From assembly GCF_040112705.1 (NCBI RefSeq), contig NZ_CP157804.1, positions 1,916,001 to 1,980,000 on the forward strand: a stretch of 64,000 nt of DNA, given 5' to 3'. The translations under genes and the position numbers were made by a program. The DNA is from Flagellimonas sp. MMG031. GTDB lineage: Bacteria; Bacteroidota; Bacteroidia; Flavobacteriales; Flavobacteriaceae. Position 1 is the first letter of the stretch; the number at the start of each line of letters is the position of its first letter. A model generated the notes under the pieces. It worked only from the letters and a program-made list of their open reading frames with translations, was not told where the DNA came from and searched no databases. This document shows, piece by piece, positions 37,148-47,448 of this stretch.

Positions 37148-38215
37148 TTATTCTGAAAGTACGGTCCTGAAACCCAAATGTTCCATTCCCGAATCGGGGC
37201 TGGTGTTCATCCGTGCGGAAATGCGATAACTGGCACAGTAGGAAGCACTGCATAGAAACGACCCCCCTTTGATGACGCGTTCCCTTGCCCTTGGGTTCCC
37301 GGGATTGAAAGCCCTCTTCGCACCCTTTGGATTTTGGGCAACCTTGCCGCTCAAGGCCAATTGTTGATAGTAATTGGTGTTGTACCAGTCGCTGGTCCAT
37401 TCCCACACATTGCCTGCCATATCGTAAAGGCCATAGCCATTTTTGGGATAGCTCATCACGGGAGCGCTACGCTCATATCCATCTTCCATGGTATTTTCTA
37501 CGGGGAATTCCCCTTCCCATGAGTTGGCATGGGCGCTTAATTGTTCCATGTCATCCCCCCAGAAAAATAAACTTCCCATCTGGTTGCCACGAGCCGCAAA
37601 TTCCCATTCTGCTTCGGTGGGAAGTCTACGGCCCGCCCATTCACAATACGCTTGGGCATCCTCAAACGCAATATGCACCACGGGATGATCTTCCTTCCCT
37701 TCAATGCTGCTTCCAGGTCCGTGGGGATGTTTCCAATTGGCACCGATTCTCCATTCCCACCATTGGGAGTAGTCATACAGGTTGGGAACGCTGCTTTTTG
37801 CTTTTTTGAATACCAACGAGCCAGGTTGAAGAATGGAGTCATGGGGTTTTTCTGTACCTGCAGGCAATTGCTTTTTCAATGCTTCCCAATCCACCGCTCT
37901 TTCGGCTACGGTAACGTAACCGGTTTCCTTCACAAATTTGGCAAACTGCGCATTGGTTACTTCGTGCTTGTCCATGAAAAAGCCATCTACGTGTACTTTG
38001 TGGGCTGGTTTTTCATGGAACATGGCCATATGGTCGTTGGGGACCGCTCCCTGCAGAAATTCACCCCCTGGAATCCATACCATTCCTTCCGGGGCTTTTT
38101 CTGATTGCAGGGCGTTATGGGACTCAACTCCATTTTCTGATGCTTCGGGCTTGTTGGTCTTGGATTTACAACTGAAAAGTACAATCAGGAATAGAAAATA
38201 GACTATCGGTTTCAA
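37148..38215 (-). CDS. Formylglycine-generating enzyme (sulfatase-modifying factor), lipoprotein
   Basis: 355 residues with a lipobox (VLFSCKS), so it is envelope-anchored. FGE fold blocks: MVWIPGGEFLQG, DGFFMDKHEVTNAQFAKF, HPVVHIAFEDAQAYCEWAG, RRLPTEAEWEFAARG, YDMAGNVWEWTSDWY. The end has the catalytic pair C322 and C327 in KGGSFLCSASYCASYR followed by NTSPDSGMEHLGFR, closely like human SUMF1 (C336/C341). It should oxidise the active-site cysteine of type I sulfatases to formylglycine; the PUL sulfatase at 18983 carries the needed C-x-P-S-R site. Many bacterial FGE-fold proteins lack the two cysteines, so their presence is informative. Confidence 0.9.
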   Translation of the reverse strand: MKPIVYFLFLIVLFSCKSKTNKPEASENGVESHNALQSEKAPEGMVWIPGGEFLQGAVPNDHMAMFHEKPAHKVHVDGFFMDKHEVTNAQFAKFVKETGYVTVAERAVDWEALKKQLPAGTEKPHDSILQPGSLVFKKAKSSVPNLYDYSQWWEWRIGANWKHPHGPGSSIEGKEDHPVVHIAFEDAQAYCEWAGRRLPTEAEWEFAARGNQMGSLFFWGDDMEQLSAHANSWEGEFPVENTMEDGYERSAPVMSYPKNGYGLYDMAGNVWEWTSDWYNTNYYQQLALSGKVAQNPKGAKRAFNPGNPRARERVIKGGSFLCSASYCASYRISARMNTSPDSGMEHLGFRTVLSE

Positions 38216-38516
38216 AGCAAGGATTTTTATGAGGCCACAAAATTAAAAAAAAGAACAGCATCAATATTCCTGAATGTTTATGATTATCCCAACTGGGTCG
38301 ATCAGTGGACTGTGACGGGATTTGTAAACCATTTGATACAGAACTGCCATTGGCAACTTTCATTTCAAATAATCCCTCCCGCTTTTTATTGGGACAAAAG
38401 TTGTTGTTCGAGGGGTGGCTTCTGTTGTTGACATATTTTTTTTTCAAAACTTATTGAAATTCATTTACTTATAAAAGTACTTGGTTGCTTATAACTGCAG
38501 TACGTTAACAAACGCT
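38216..38516. other. Divergent intergenic region between the FGE and efflux operons
   Basis: About 300 bp without a gene. It is A+T rich with poly-A/T tracts (38244-38253 and 38432-38445). Near 38470-38495 there is a repeated CTTATAA (in TACTTATAAAAGTACTTGG and GCTTATAACTGC), possibly an operator of a repressor of the efflux genes. I could not define a promoter with certainty. Confidence 0.4.
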
Positions 38517-39974
38517 ATGAAAAAGACTAGGATTTTGGGGAAATTTCCAAGGAAAGGTTATGTGCGAACTTTTTTCGTCCTATCACTCCTATCCTTTCTG
38601 GGTCTTATCGCCACTCATTGTTCCCCAAGGTACTCCAATCTTGCCTCTCCTTTGGACGAATTTGAGGAATTCAGTGTAACGGGAAAGGATACCCTAATCA
38701 ACGAAAAATGGTGGGAAACCTTTCAGGACGAGCAATTGAATGCGCTTATCGATAGTGCAATGCAGTCCAATTTGAACTTGGCAGCTACGTGGCAACAGTT
38801 TGTGGCATCAAGGGCGGTCATACGCACACAAGCTTCCAATAAATGGCCTGCGATTGAAGCTTCGGCACAAACAGCCCGAACATTACCCGAACCTGACTTC
38901 GTGGGTGGTGAGAATACGCAATTGGGTTTCTTGTCCAGTTACGAATTGGATGTGTGGGGAAGAATCGGAACAGCGGTCAACGCGGAAAAATTTAGATCGG
39001 AGGCCAGCTTTTTTGATTATCAGGCCATAGCCTTGTCCCTTTCCGCCGAAATAGCGACCACTTGGTACCAATTGCTCGCCGCCAAGAAACAACTTCAAAT
39101 TACCAAAGACCAGATCAAGACCAATGAGGCTATAATCAAATTGATTCGTTCACGTTTTGTGGGCGGACAGATTAGGGCTGTGGATATTTTAAGACAGGCC
39201 CAGCTCTTGGAAAGCACCAAGGAACAACAGATTATTTTTGAAACGAACGTCGCCCTTTTGGAGAATCAACTGGCAGTGCTGTTGGGCAAGCAGCCACAAG
39301 GTGTATTGCCTATGGAGGCAGCCAACTTACCCGAAATTCGGGAACTTCCAGACACCGGCCTACCATTGGATTTGGTGCGTCGCAGGCCCGATTTGCGACA
39401 ATCCTTCGCACTGCTGTTGGCCGCCGATAGGGATATGGCGTCAGCGGTGCAAAGCAAATATCCAAGGATTTCATTAAGTGGGCGGGGACAGTTTCGTTCC
39501 AATAATTTTGAAAACCTCTTCGACAATTGGGCCTATTCCTTAACTGGAAACATTTTGGCACCCCTTTTTTACGGCGGACGGCTAAAGGCCGAAGCAGATA
39601 GGGCCACAGCCATTAAACAACAACGATTGTATGACTACGGGCAAGCTACACTAGTGGCTTTTAGGGAGGTGGAAGATGCCTTGGTACAGGATGTGAAACA
39701 AACCGAACGATTGGAAAATATCGCACGCCAATTGGAACTGGCCGAAAAAAGTAACAAACAGCTACGGGTCGAGTTCTTGAACGGTTTCAGTCCCTATTTG
39801 GATGTGCTTTTGGGACTGGACCAAGAACAACAATTGCGAAGGGATTATGTTTCGGCCCGATTGCAGCACGTACAAACCAGAATAGCGCTCCACCGCGCCC
39901 TGGCTGGGGGATTTGAAACGGGAAGGACCTTGGATGACGGAAACAGTAAACTAAACGAATTCTATGAGCAGTAA
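38517..39974 (+). CDS. TolC/OprM-family outer-membrane efflux lipoprotein
   Basis: About 485 residues from the ATG at 38517, placed before the hydrophobic leader FFVLSLLSFLGLIATHCS (lipobox THC). Two outer-membrane-efflux-protein repeats follow: INEKWWETFQDEQLNALIDSA, AIEASAQTARTLPEP, LSSYELDVWGRIGTAV, the central linker GLPLDLVRRRPDLRQSFALL and YDYGQATLVAFREVEDALVQ. It is the outer-membrane channel of the tripartite RND pump encoded by the next two genes, overlapping the adaptor gene by 11 nt. Confidence 0.95.
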   Translation: MKKTRILGKFPRKGYVRTFFVLSLLSFLGLIATHCSPRYSNLASPLDEFEEFSVTGKDTLINEKWWETFQDEQLNALIDSAMQSNLNLAATWQQFVASRAVIRTQASNKWPAIEASAQTARTLPEPDFVGGENTQLGFLSSYELDVWGRIGTAVNAEKFRSEASFFDYQAIALSLSAEIATTWYQLLAAKKQLQITKDQIKTNEAIIKLIRSRFVGGQIRAVDILRQAQLLESTKEQQIIFETNVALLENQLAVLLGKQPQGVLPMEAANLPEIRELPDTGLPLDLVRRRPDLRQSFALLLAADRDMASAVQSKYPRISLSGRGQFRSNNFENLFDNWAYSLTGNILAPLFYGGRLKAEADRATAIKQQRLYDYGQATLVAFREVEDALVQDVKQTERLENIARQLELAEKSNKQLRVEFLNGFSPYLDVLLGLDQEQQLRRDYVSARLQHVQTRIALHRALAGGFETGRTLDDGNSKLNEFYEQ

Positions 39975-41172
39975 AAAACTGATTTTGATATGTTTGGCCA
40001 TTTTGGTCGGGGGAATCTTGATTACCGTACTCATTTTTTCCACCGAGCCTGAAGCACAAAGTGAAGGAGCCAGCATTGAAACTGCCATCTTGGTCGATGT
40101 CGTGGAGGCGGAAAAAGGCACCTATGCCCCGACCATAGTGGCCACGGGTACGGTTCAGCCTGTGGAAGATGTCACCCTAAGCCCCTTGGTATCCGGCCAG
40201 ATTATCCGCAGAGACCCGGCATTCACACCGGGCGGATTTGTAAAAAAAGGAGAAGTCCTACTACAAATAGACCCATCGGATTACCGAAATACTTTGGAAC
40301 TCAGGAAAAGTGAACTATTGCAATCGGAAACCACCTTGGCCACCGAAATGGGGAGGCAGCAAATCGCTGAAGAAGACCTACAGCTCATTACAAGGGACTC
40401 GCTATTTGGGAGTAATCCACTCTCGGAGGATGAAACCCAGTTGGTACTGCGCAAACCGCAATTAAATGCCGTAAAGGCTACTATCGAAGCTGCGAAAGCT
40501 TCGGTAAACCAAGCCCAATTGAATTTGGAAAGAACCACGATTCGCGCACCTTTTGATGCCCATATCCTAAGTCAAAATGTGACCATAGGTTCGCAAGTGG
40601 CCCAGGGCGATGCTTTGGGAAGGATCGTAGGGACCGATAGTTACTGGGTTACGGCAACTGTACCCATTTCCAGACTGCAATGGCTTCGGTTTCCGGAATC
40701 CACCAATGATAAAGGCTCAATGGTTCATATCGAAAATCCTACCGCTTGGCCAAAGGATGCGCATAGGGAGGGGTATTTGGATAGGCAAATAGGTGCTTTG
40801 GATGCACAAACACGACTAGCTAGGGTTCTGGTCAGGGTAGACGACCCGTTGGCAACGTCTGAAGAACTTGAAGGTGCCCCAAAATTAATGATAGGAACCT
40901 TTGTGGAAGTGAACATTCAGGCAGATTCCATTCCCAATGTGGTGAGGCTCGACAGGGATTTGGTCCGAAGCAATCAAACAGCTTGGGTGATGAAGGACGG
41001 TCTATTGGAAATACGCGAGTTGGATATCATACTAACCGATAATCGCTACGCTTTCGTGAGGTCAGGATTGGAGCAGGGAGACATGGTGGTAACCACCAAT
41101 CTCAGCACGGTTTCCAATGGAATCGAACTTAGGACGAGGTCGGAAGAAAGCACTACGGGAAGCAATGATTAA
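39964..41172 (+). CDS. RND efflux periplasmic adaptor (membrane fusion protein)
   Basis: 402 residues with an N-terminal membrane anchor (LILICLAILVGGILITVLIF). Domain blocks: lipoyl half-motifs VEDVTLSPLVSGQIIRRDPA and RTTIRAPFDAHILSQNVTIG on both sides of an alpha-helical hairpin (LRKSELLQSETTLATEMGRQ to AAKASVNQAQLNLE), then beta-barrel and membrane-proximal domains. It joins the inner-membrane pump to the TolC-like channel. The start overlaps the preceding gene by 11 nt. Confidence 0.94.
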   Translation: MSSKKLILICLAILVGGILITVLIFSTEPEAQSEGASIETAILVDVVEAEKGTYAPTIVATGTVQPVEDVTLSPLVSGQIIRRDPAFTPGGFVKKGEVLLQIDPSDYRNTLELRKSELLQSETTLATEMGRQQIAEEDLQLITRDSLFGSNPLSEDETQLVLRKPQLNAVKATIEAAKASVNQAQLNLERTTIRAPFDAHILSQNVTIGSQVAQGDALGRIVGTDSYWVTATVPISRLQWLRFPESTNDKGSMVHIENPTAWPKDAHREGYLDRQIGALDAQTRLARVLVRVDDPLATSEELEGAPKLMIGTFVEVNIQADSIPNVVRLDRDLVRSNQTAWVMKDGLLEIRELDIILTDNRYAFVRSGLEQGDMVVTTNLSTVSNGIELRTRSEESTTGSND

Positions 41173-41184
41173 AGAATTGATGTG

Positions 41185-44100
41185 ATGGAAGAAGAAAAGA
41201 AAAAGAATCGAAAGGTGCGCAAGGAAGGCGCCATTGGTTATATGGCAAGGAATTCCATTGCCACCAATCTCTTGATGTTGATACTCCTTGGTGGCGGTAT
41301 TTTCACCATGTACACTATTCAAAAGGAGGTGTTTCCCGAATTTCAACTGGACTTTGTGGATGTATCCGTTGCCTACCCTGGTGCTTCTCCCGCAGAAGTG
41401 GAGCAAGGGGTGCTCCAACCGGTGGAAGAGGCGGTACGAAGCGTTCAGGGTATCAAGGAAATTGTTTCGGAGGCGAGTGAAGGCTCAGGGCAAATCAGTA
41501 TTGAATTGGTTGCTGGTTCTGAACGCATGAAGGCTTTTCAGGATATTGATCAGGCCATCAACCGGATCCGTACCTTTCCAGATGATATTGAACGTCCAGA
41601 GGTTAGTCTGAGGTCTAGACAAAGGGATGTCATCCAAATAGGGCTTTACGGTGATGCGGATATTTGGACACTCCGAGTACTGGCCGAACGTTTACGTACT
41701 CTGCTGCTCAATGATCCCTCAATTACCCAGGTGGAACTCAATAATGTGCCCGATTATGAGACCCGGATAGAAATTACACGTAACAACCTCCAAAAATACA
41801 ATCTCACCCTTGGCCAAGTGGCCGACATTATCCGTCAAAGTAGCAACGATGTTCCTGCCGGGGCCGTCCAGACCCAAAGCGGGGAAATTCTCCTGAGGAT
41901 GAAGGAACGCAAACAATGGGCGGACGAATACGGAAATATCACTATAGTTTCGGCGCCCTCTGGAGCTAAGGTTAGTTTAAAGGACATTGCAACCATTACC
42001 GATGGATTCGAAGAAACCGGCTTTCATGGTCAATTTAACCAACAGAATTACGTAGAACTCCAAATTTTTAGGATTGGCGATCAATCCCCTCTGGAAATCG
42101 AGGATGCCGTTCTGGGCATTTTGGAAGATTATCAATTGCCACCGGGCATAAAGTACCGTACGGATAGCAACCGCGCCTCCGATTATCGGGAGCGATTATC
42201 CTTGCTCACCGAAAATGGGGTGCTGGCCATTATCATTGTTTTGCTGATTTTGACCCTTTTCTTGGAATACCGATTGGCTTTTTGGGTGATGATGGGCATG
42301 ACAGTTTCCTTTATAGGTGGAATGATATTCCTTCCCATGCTTGGAATAAGTGTCAATATGATATCCATGTTCGGCTTTTTGGTGGTTTTGGGAATTGTGG
42401 TGGATGATGCCATTGTAGTGGGGGAGAACGTTTATGAGTATCGTAAAAAAGGCTTAAGCCCAATGAAAGCGGCCATTGCAGGCACCAAAGACGTTTCCAA
42501 ACCGGTAATTTTCAGTATTACAACAACCATTATAGCTTTTGTTCCCCTATTATTCATGCCCGGAGAAACCGGGAAGTTTTGGCAACCACTACCTGTGGTC
42601 GTGATTGTAATTTTGGCCGTTTCATTACTGGAGGCACTCTTTATTTTACCTTCACACTTGGCCCACCTAAAAGAAGACACCAGTAAGAACAAATGGGTTC
42701 AAAAATTGGAAAAATGGCAAGGCTCGTTCGCTAACAGCTTCAACCAATTTATTGACAAACGTTATCGCCCTTTATTGGACAAATGCTTAAAGCATCGCTA
42801 CATTACCCTATGTAGTGCCATAGCTTTGTTATTGATTGTGGGAGGATATGGTTATAGTGGACACATGGGGATGATTTTAATGCCCGAGGTGGCTGCCGAC
42901 GAAATTGAGGCAGGAGTCCGATTGCCCGTGGGCACAACTCCCGATCAAGCGTCAAAAGTAGCCCACGATATTTCCAATGCCACCCAGCGCATGTTCGAAG
43001 AGCACAATTTGTATGAAGTTGCCGAAGGCATCAAGACCAACGTTCGCGGACAAAATTTTATCGATGTGGAAATTGTGATGTTGCCCCCAGACCAAAGGGA
43101 TATCACCGCAGGGGAGGTAATCGCACTTTGGCGTGACAATATTGGGGACATTGAAGGGGTGGACCAGATTACGTTTGAAGCGGAAAGAGGTCCGGGAGGG
43201 GCAAGACAAGCCATCAGTGTCGACCTCAGTCATTCGGATATCAATGTTCTGGAAAAGGCAAGTGAAGCCTTCGTGGAACGAATGGATGCTTTTGCCAACA
43301 CCCGCGATGTTACTGATAATTACAACAAAGGAAAGCTCCAATACGATTTTAAGCTTTTACCCCAAGGACGTAACCTTGGCCTTACCTCAAACGAGGTCGG
43401 AAGACAGGTTAGGGATGGCTTTTTTGGAGCCTTGGCCATGAGGCAACTTCGCGGAATGGACGAAATCGAAGTCCGTGTGAAACTGCCCATGGAAGAACGC
43501 AAGGATATCCGAAATTTGGAAAACTTTTTGGTGCGGACGCAGGATGGCGTGGAAGTTCCCTTAATGGACGTGGTTGAGGTAGAGCAACGGGAAGCCTTCA
43601 CCAGTATCAATCGTAGGGATGGCCGTAGGGTGGTGAATGTGGGAATGGATACCGAGCCCGCGAATGCCGTGGGACGTGTAATCGCCAAGGTACAGGAAGA
43701 AACATTGCCCCAGCTCAGGGCCGATTTCCCGGGAATTACCTGGACCTTTGAAGGGAGCCAAGCCGACATGCGGGAAAGTACAAGTACGCTAAAGGCCGGT
43801 TTTGCCATTGCCATGTTGTTGATTTATGCCTTGTTGGCCATTGCCTTTGGTAGCTATGTGCAACCCTTGATCGTGATGACAGCCATTCCCTTTGGGATTG
43901 TAGGAGCCGTTATCGGACATATTTTGTTGGGGTACGACCTTTCCTTGGTGAGTTTGATGGGAGTTATCGCCTTGTCCGGGGTTGTAGTAAACGACTCGTT
44001 GATTATGATCGATTACGCCAACAAGCGTCGTAAGGAAGGCGACCCGATTTATAAATCGATACATGAAGCGGGATTACGAAGGTTCCGCCCCATCATCTTG

Positions 44101-44331
44101 ACCACTATGACCACCTTTGGGGGATTGGCACCGATTATTTTGGAAACTTCTAGCCAAGCGTTTTACCTCATTCCCATGGCCATTTCCTTAGGATTCGGGA
44201 TTGTTTTTGCCACGGCCATCATCTTGGTCATTGTGCCATGTCTCTATTTGGTTTTGGAAGATGCCCGTTTGGCCATCCAAAAAGGAAAGACCGTTGAAAA
44301 AGTGGATGTTTCGGAAACGGCTGTATCCTGA
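41185..44331 (+). CDS. RND-family efflux permease (AcrB-like)
   Basis: About 1048 residues from the ATG at 41185. First helix [20 protein letters not shown], porter domain starting [20 protein letters not shown], the TM4 proton-relay motif [18 protein letters not shown], and the second half with [27 protein letters not shown]. Twelve membrane helices and normal length. Proton-driven export of drugs, detergents or metabolites; the subgroup with a short linker to the periplasm is common in marine flavobacteria, and the substrate is unknown. It lies 12 bp after the adaptor gene. Confidence 0.95.
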   Translation: MEEEKKKNRKVRKEGAIGYMARNSIATNLLMLILLGGGIFTMYTIQKEVFPEFQLDFVDVSVAYPGASPAEVEQGVLQPVEEAVRSVQGIKEIVSEASEGSGQISIELVAGSERMKAFQDIDQAINRIRTFPDDIERPEVSLRSRQRDVIQIGLYGDADIWTLRVLAERLRTLLLNDPSITQVELNNVPDYETRIEITRNNLQKYNLTLGQVADIIRQSSNDVPAGAVQTQSGEILLRMKERKQWADEYGNITIVSAPSGAKVSLKDIATITDGFEETGFHGQFNQQNYVELQIFRIGDQSPLEIEDAVLGILEDYQLPPGIKYRTDSNRASDYRERLSLLTENGVLAIIIVLLILTLFLEYRLAFWVMMGMTVSFIGGMIFLPMLGISVNMISMFGFLVVLGIVVDDAIVVGENVYEYRKKGLSPMKAAIAGTKDVSKPVIFSITTTIIAFVPLLFMPGETGKFWQPLPVVVIVILAVSLLEALFILPSHLAHLKEDTSKNKWVQKLEKWQGSFANSFNQFIDKRYRPLLDKCLKHRYITLCSAIALLLIVGGYGYSGHMGMILMPEVAADEIEAGVRLPVGTTPDQASKVAHDISNATQRMFEEHNLYEVAEGIKTNVRGQNFIDVEIVMLPPDQRDITAGEVIALWRDNIGDIEGVDQITFEAERGPGGARQAISVDLSHSDINVLEKASEAFVERMDAFANTRDVTDNYNKGKLQYDFKLLPQGRNLGLTSNEVGRQVRDGFFGALAMRQLRGMDEIEVRVKLPMEERKDIRNLENFLVRTQDGVEVPLMDVVEVEQREAFTSINRRDGRRVVNVGMDTEPANAVGRVIAKVQEETLPQLRADFPGITWTFEGSQADMRESTSTLKAGFAIAMLLIYALLAIAFGSYVQPLIVMTAIPFGIVGAVIGHILLGYDLSLVSLMGVIALSGVVVNDSLIMIDYANKRRKEGDPIYKSIHEAGLRRFRPIILTTMTTFGGLAPIILETSSQAFYLIPMAISLGFGIVFATAIILVIVPCLYLVLEDARLAIQKGKTVEKVDVSETAVS

Positions 44332-44388
44332 TTTTTCATTTTCAAAAAATCTCCGATCTGAAATAAAAAGGTTGCGTATTTTAGTGGT

Positions 44389-45231
44389 ATGCCGACCAAG
44401 CAGTTTCATATCACCAAATCAACTGGGGAAAAGGTAGATTTTTCCATGGAGAAGTTGAAAAACTCATTGCAGTTCAGCGGCGCATCCAATGATATGGTGG
44501 AAGAAATTGTACAAAAAGTACAGGATGAACTCTATCACGGCATTACCACAAAGGAAATCTACAACCGTGCTTTTTCCCTATTGAAGAAAAAAGAGTCGGT
44601 TTACGCTTCCAAATACAAATTAAAAAAGGCCATTTATGAACTTGGGCCCACGGGTTTTCCTTTTGAAAAATTCATTAGCGGGATTCTACATTATTCCGGT
44701 TTTGAAACGAAGGTCGGGGAAATCGTTCAGGGTACCTGTGTGTCCCACGAAATCGATGTTCTGGCCACAAAAAATAACATCCTAAATGTAATCGAGTGCA
44801 AATTCCACAGTGATGACGGGCTCAAATGCAATGTGAAGGTTCCGCTCTATATCAACTCCAGATATAATGATGTAAAGACGCCCTTGGAAAGTAAAAGGGA
44901 TAAGACATTTACCACAACCAAAGGTTGGGTGGTCACCAACACGCGGTTCAGCCAGGATGCTTTTGAGTATGGAAAGTGTGCTGGACTGTATCTGTTGAGC
45001 TGGGACTATCCTCACGGTGACGGTCTTAAGGAACGGATTGATAGGCTTCGGCTATATCCGATTACCGTTTCCACGTTACTTTCCAATCGAGAGAAACACT
45101 TTTTGTTGGAACGGGATGTTGTCCTTTGTCGTGAATTGGTCAAAAATGGATTCTTACTGGATCACTTAGGTGTTTCCAACGGACGAAAGCAACGGATTCT
45201 GAAAGAAATGAAATCCTTGTGTAATCTCTAG
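44389..45231 (+). CDS. ATP-cone domain fused to PD-(D/E)XK (Mrr-like) nuclease
   Basis: 280 residues. N-terminal ATP-cone (about 5-92), as in NrdR and ribonucleotide reductases: STGEKVDFSMEKLKNSLQFS and GITTKEIYNRAFSLL. Then a restriction-endonuclease-like domain with D in SHEIDVLATKNN and E-C-K in NVIECKFHSDDG, the D-x(n)-E-x-K nuclease core. A final part (about 165-280) includes WVVTNTRFSQDAFEYGKCAGLYLLSWD. An ATP/dATP-sensing nuclease is the natural reading, perhaps acting on DNA during energy stress. Not a classical restriction system: no methyltransferase or specificity gene is near. Its close partner is the MBL protein 7 bp downstream. Confidence 0.8.
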   Translation: MPTKQFHITKSTGEKVDFSMEKLKNSLQFSGASNDMVEEIVQKVQDELYHGITTKEIYNRAFSLLKKKESVYASKYKLKKAIYELGPTGFPFEKFISGILHYSGFETKVGEIVQGTCVSHEIDVLATKNNILNVIECKFHSDDGLKCNVKVPLYINSRYNDVKTPLESKRDKTFTTTKGWVVTNTRFSQDAFEYGKCAGLYLLSWDYPHGDGLKERIDRLRLYPITVSTLLSNREKHFLLERDVVLCRELVKNGFLLDHLGVSNGRKQRILKEMKSLCNL

Positions 45232-45238
45232 CCAATAG

Positions 45239-46609
45239 ATGAAAACAGTACAAGTACATTTTTTGGGCGCATCGGGAACCGTTACCGGTTCCAAATTTTA
45301 TCTGTACTCAGAGGATATCAAGGTTTTGGTGGATTGTGGTCTGTTTCAAGGCGTAAAGGAACTGCGCCAGCAAAACTGGAAGCCCTTGCCCGTAGACCCC
45401 TCCGAAATGGATTATGTATTGTTAACTCACGGACATTTGGACCATTGCGGCTATTTGCCCCTTTTGGTCCGTCAAGGTTTTAAGGGAAAGATACTGGGAA
45501 CAGCACCTACTTTGGAAATTGCACGGATCATATTGGAGGACAGTGCCAAAATTCAAGAGGAGGAAGCCAAAAAGGCAAATGAAGAAGCCTACAGCAAGCA
45601 CGACCCTGCGCTTCCCTTGTATACCAAAACGGATGTTGGCCTCACCCTTAAACTTTTTGAACAGGTGGACGAAGGGGAACCCATCGACCTGTCAGATCAA
45701 TGTTCCGTTAGGTTTTTGTACAATGGACATATCATTGGCTCTTGCTATTTGGAATTAAGCCTATACGGAAAGTTGTTCGTGTTCTCTGGAGATGTAGGAC
45801 GACAAGAGGACCCATTGCTCAACCCGCCCAAAAAACCCGAATGGGCGGATTACTTGTTCGTGGAAAGCACTTATGGGGATAGACTGCACCCCGAAGAGGA
45901 TGTGGAGGGCATACTAACGGATTTGATAGAGCAGACGCTTTATCAAAAAGGAACCCTCATCATACCTTCCTTTGCCGTGGAACGACTGCAATCCCTCATG
46001 TACCAATTGTGGACATTGTACCAGAAAAACCGGATTCCCAACATTCCCATTTTTGTGGACAGTCCCATGGGAAACAATGTGTTGGAGGTGTTCAGACAAT
46101 TTCCGGAGTGGCATAAACTTTCGTCTTCGGAGTACCGAAATATGTATCGTCATATAAATGTGGTGAGCTCTTACGCGGAAACCTGGGAAACCATTGATGA
46201 TCCAAGGCCCAAAATAGTGATTGCGGGCAGCGGTATGGTCACTGGGGGTCGGGTGCTCACCTACATCAAACAATTGGCCGATAAGGAGTCCACCACTATT
46301 TTACTGGTTGGTTTCCAAGCAGAGGAAACACGGGGGAGAAAGCTATTGGAAGGAGCAACCGAATTAAAAATCTACGGAAACTACATTCCAATCAAAGCCA
46401 AGGTCCACCATTTGGAAAGCTTGTCGGCCCATGCGGACCAATCGGAACTGTTGGCGTGGATGGGTAGCATAAAAAACGTTCCAGAAAAGGTGTTTTTGGT
46501 CCATGGCGAAGCTTCGGCCATGACCATTTATAAGGATAGGATTCACCAAGCATACGGCTGGGACTGTCATATTCCGAAACTCCACGAAATGGTTGAGATT
46601 ATGCTTTAA
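45239..46609 (+). CDS. MBL-fold/beta-CASP nuclease-type protein with RNA-specificity domain
   Basis: 456 residues. Metallo-beta-lactamase metal motif LTHGHLDHCG, beta-CASP insert and VFVESTYGDR block, and the C-terminal Zn-dependent RNA-metabolising motif HHLESLSAHADQSELLAWMG and VFLVHGE. The family (CPSF/YsgA-like) includes RNA exo/endonucleases. It follows the ATP-cone nuclease by 7 bp and is convergent with upp (8 bp gap). A role in RNA turnover under stress is inference from family and location. Confidence 0.9.
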   Translation: MKTVQVHFLGASGTVTGSKFYLYSEDIKVLVDCGLFQGVKELRQQNWKPLPVDPSEMDYVLLTHGHLDHCGYLPLLVRQGFKGKILGTAPTLEIARIILEDSAKIQEEEAKKANEEAYSKHDPALPLYTKTDVGLTLKLFEQVDEGEPIDLSDQCSVRFLYNGHIIGSCYLELSLYGKLFVFSGDVGRQEDPLLNPPKKPEWADYLFVESTYGDRLHPEEDVEGILTDLIEQTLYQKGTLIIPSFAVERLQSLMYQLWTLYQKNRIPNIPIFVDSPMGNNVLEVFRQFPEWHKLSSSEYRNMYRHINVVSSYAETWETIDDPRPKIVIAGSGMVTGGRVLTYIKQLADKESTTILLVGFQAEETRGRKLLEGATELKIYGNYIPIKAKVHHLESLSAHADQSELLAWMGSIKNVPEKVFLVHGEASAMTIYKDRIHQAYGWDCHIPKLHEMVEIML

Positions 46610-46617
46610 AAGAAGCG

Positions 46618-47271
46618 TTACAGCTTCATACCATAGCTGAGGTCACCTGCATCCCCAAGACCGGGGACAATGTATCCCTTGCTGGTCAATCCCTCATCCA
46701 CCGCAGCGATCCAAAGGTGGGTATCCTCAGGGAAAACGTCCTGTACTTTGGCCAAGCCATCTTTGGACCCAATGACCGATATGATATGGATTTGTTTTGG
46801 CGTTCCATGGCTCTTTAAGGCATCGAGTACATTTTCCAAGGTCTTTCCCGTGGCCAACATGGGGTCGGTAAGTACCAATATTTTTCCATCCAAGGAAGGT
46901 GCAGCAAAATATTTTACAATCACTTCAAAGGCATCATCATTGTTCGGATGATGTCGATATGCGGAGATAAATGCGTTTTCGGCCCCATCAAAATAACTCA
47001 AAATGCCATGGTGCAAGGGCAGCCCGGCGCGAAGCACGGAACAGAGCACCAATTGGTCCGAACACAAGAAAGACGATTTGGTGTCTAGGGGAGTGGTCAC
47101 CTCTTTTTGTGAATAATCTAGGCTCTTACTCAGTTCATAGGCCAAAATCTCACCAATGCGTTCAATATTGCGTCGAAACCGCATAGGGTCTTTTTGTATT
47201 GTAACGTCCCTGATTTCGGCGATGAAGGTATTGAGAATGGAATGGGCTTGGTCGAATTGGTGAACGATCAT
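46618..47271 (-). CDS. upp: Uracil phosphoribosyltransferase
   Basis: 217 residues. PRPP-binding loop VLTDPMLATGKTLENVLDAL (the usual 'GTGGT/ATGGS' position), uracil site VPGLGDAGDLSYGMKL at the C-terminus, and SVLRAGLPLHHGIL. It salvages uracil to UMP. It stands on the minus strand between the two stress-cluster units and is not obviously part of them. The uracil-binding end GLGDAG is complete, so it looks functional. Confidence 0.93.
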   Translation of the reverse strand: MIVHQFDQAHSILNTFIAEIRDVTIQKDPMRFRRNIERIGEILAYELSKSLDYSQKEVTTPLDTKSSFLCSDQLVLCSVLRAGLPLHHGILSYFDGAENAFISAYRHHPNNDDAFEVIVKYFAAPSLDGKILVLTDPMLATGKTLENVLDALKSHGTPKQIHIISVIGSKDGLAKVQDVFPEDTHLWIAAVDEGLTSKGYIVPGLGDAGDLSYGMKL

Positions 47272-47357
47272 AGTATGGCAATTGAATCCACCTAAAGGTA
47301 AACCTTGTCCGTTACATATGAAAATGCGAGGGGAATGGATAGAGAACAGTGGGTTAA

Positions 47358-47402
47358 CTGATAAAGATCATTGGCGAAAAAGTGAAATTTTGGCGAAATT
47401 TG
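47358..47402 (+). promoter_or_regulatory. CRP/FNR-like site and -7 element before cbpA
   Basis: Palindrome cTGATaaagATCAt at 47358-47371 (centre 47364.5). GAAATTTG at 47395-47402 keeps the TTTG of the -7 consensus, with its centre 34 bp from the palindrome. The cbpA start is 84 bp from the palindrome centre. The other side (upp) has no matching -7 element. Confidence 0.6.
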
Positions 47403-47448
47403 ATAGGAGGACTTAGAGCATCAAAAAGCTTGAATCTAATAGCGTACT

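Noticed and set aside
44389..45231. Restriction-modification system
   Set aside because: The nuclease domain has no methylase or specificity gene nearby, and the ATP-cone is not a restriction subunit.
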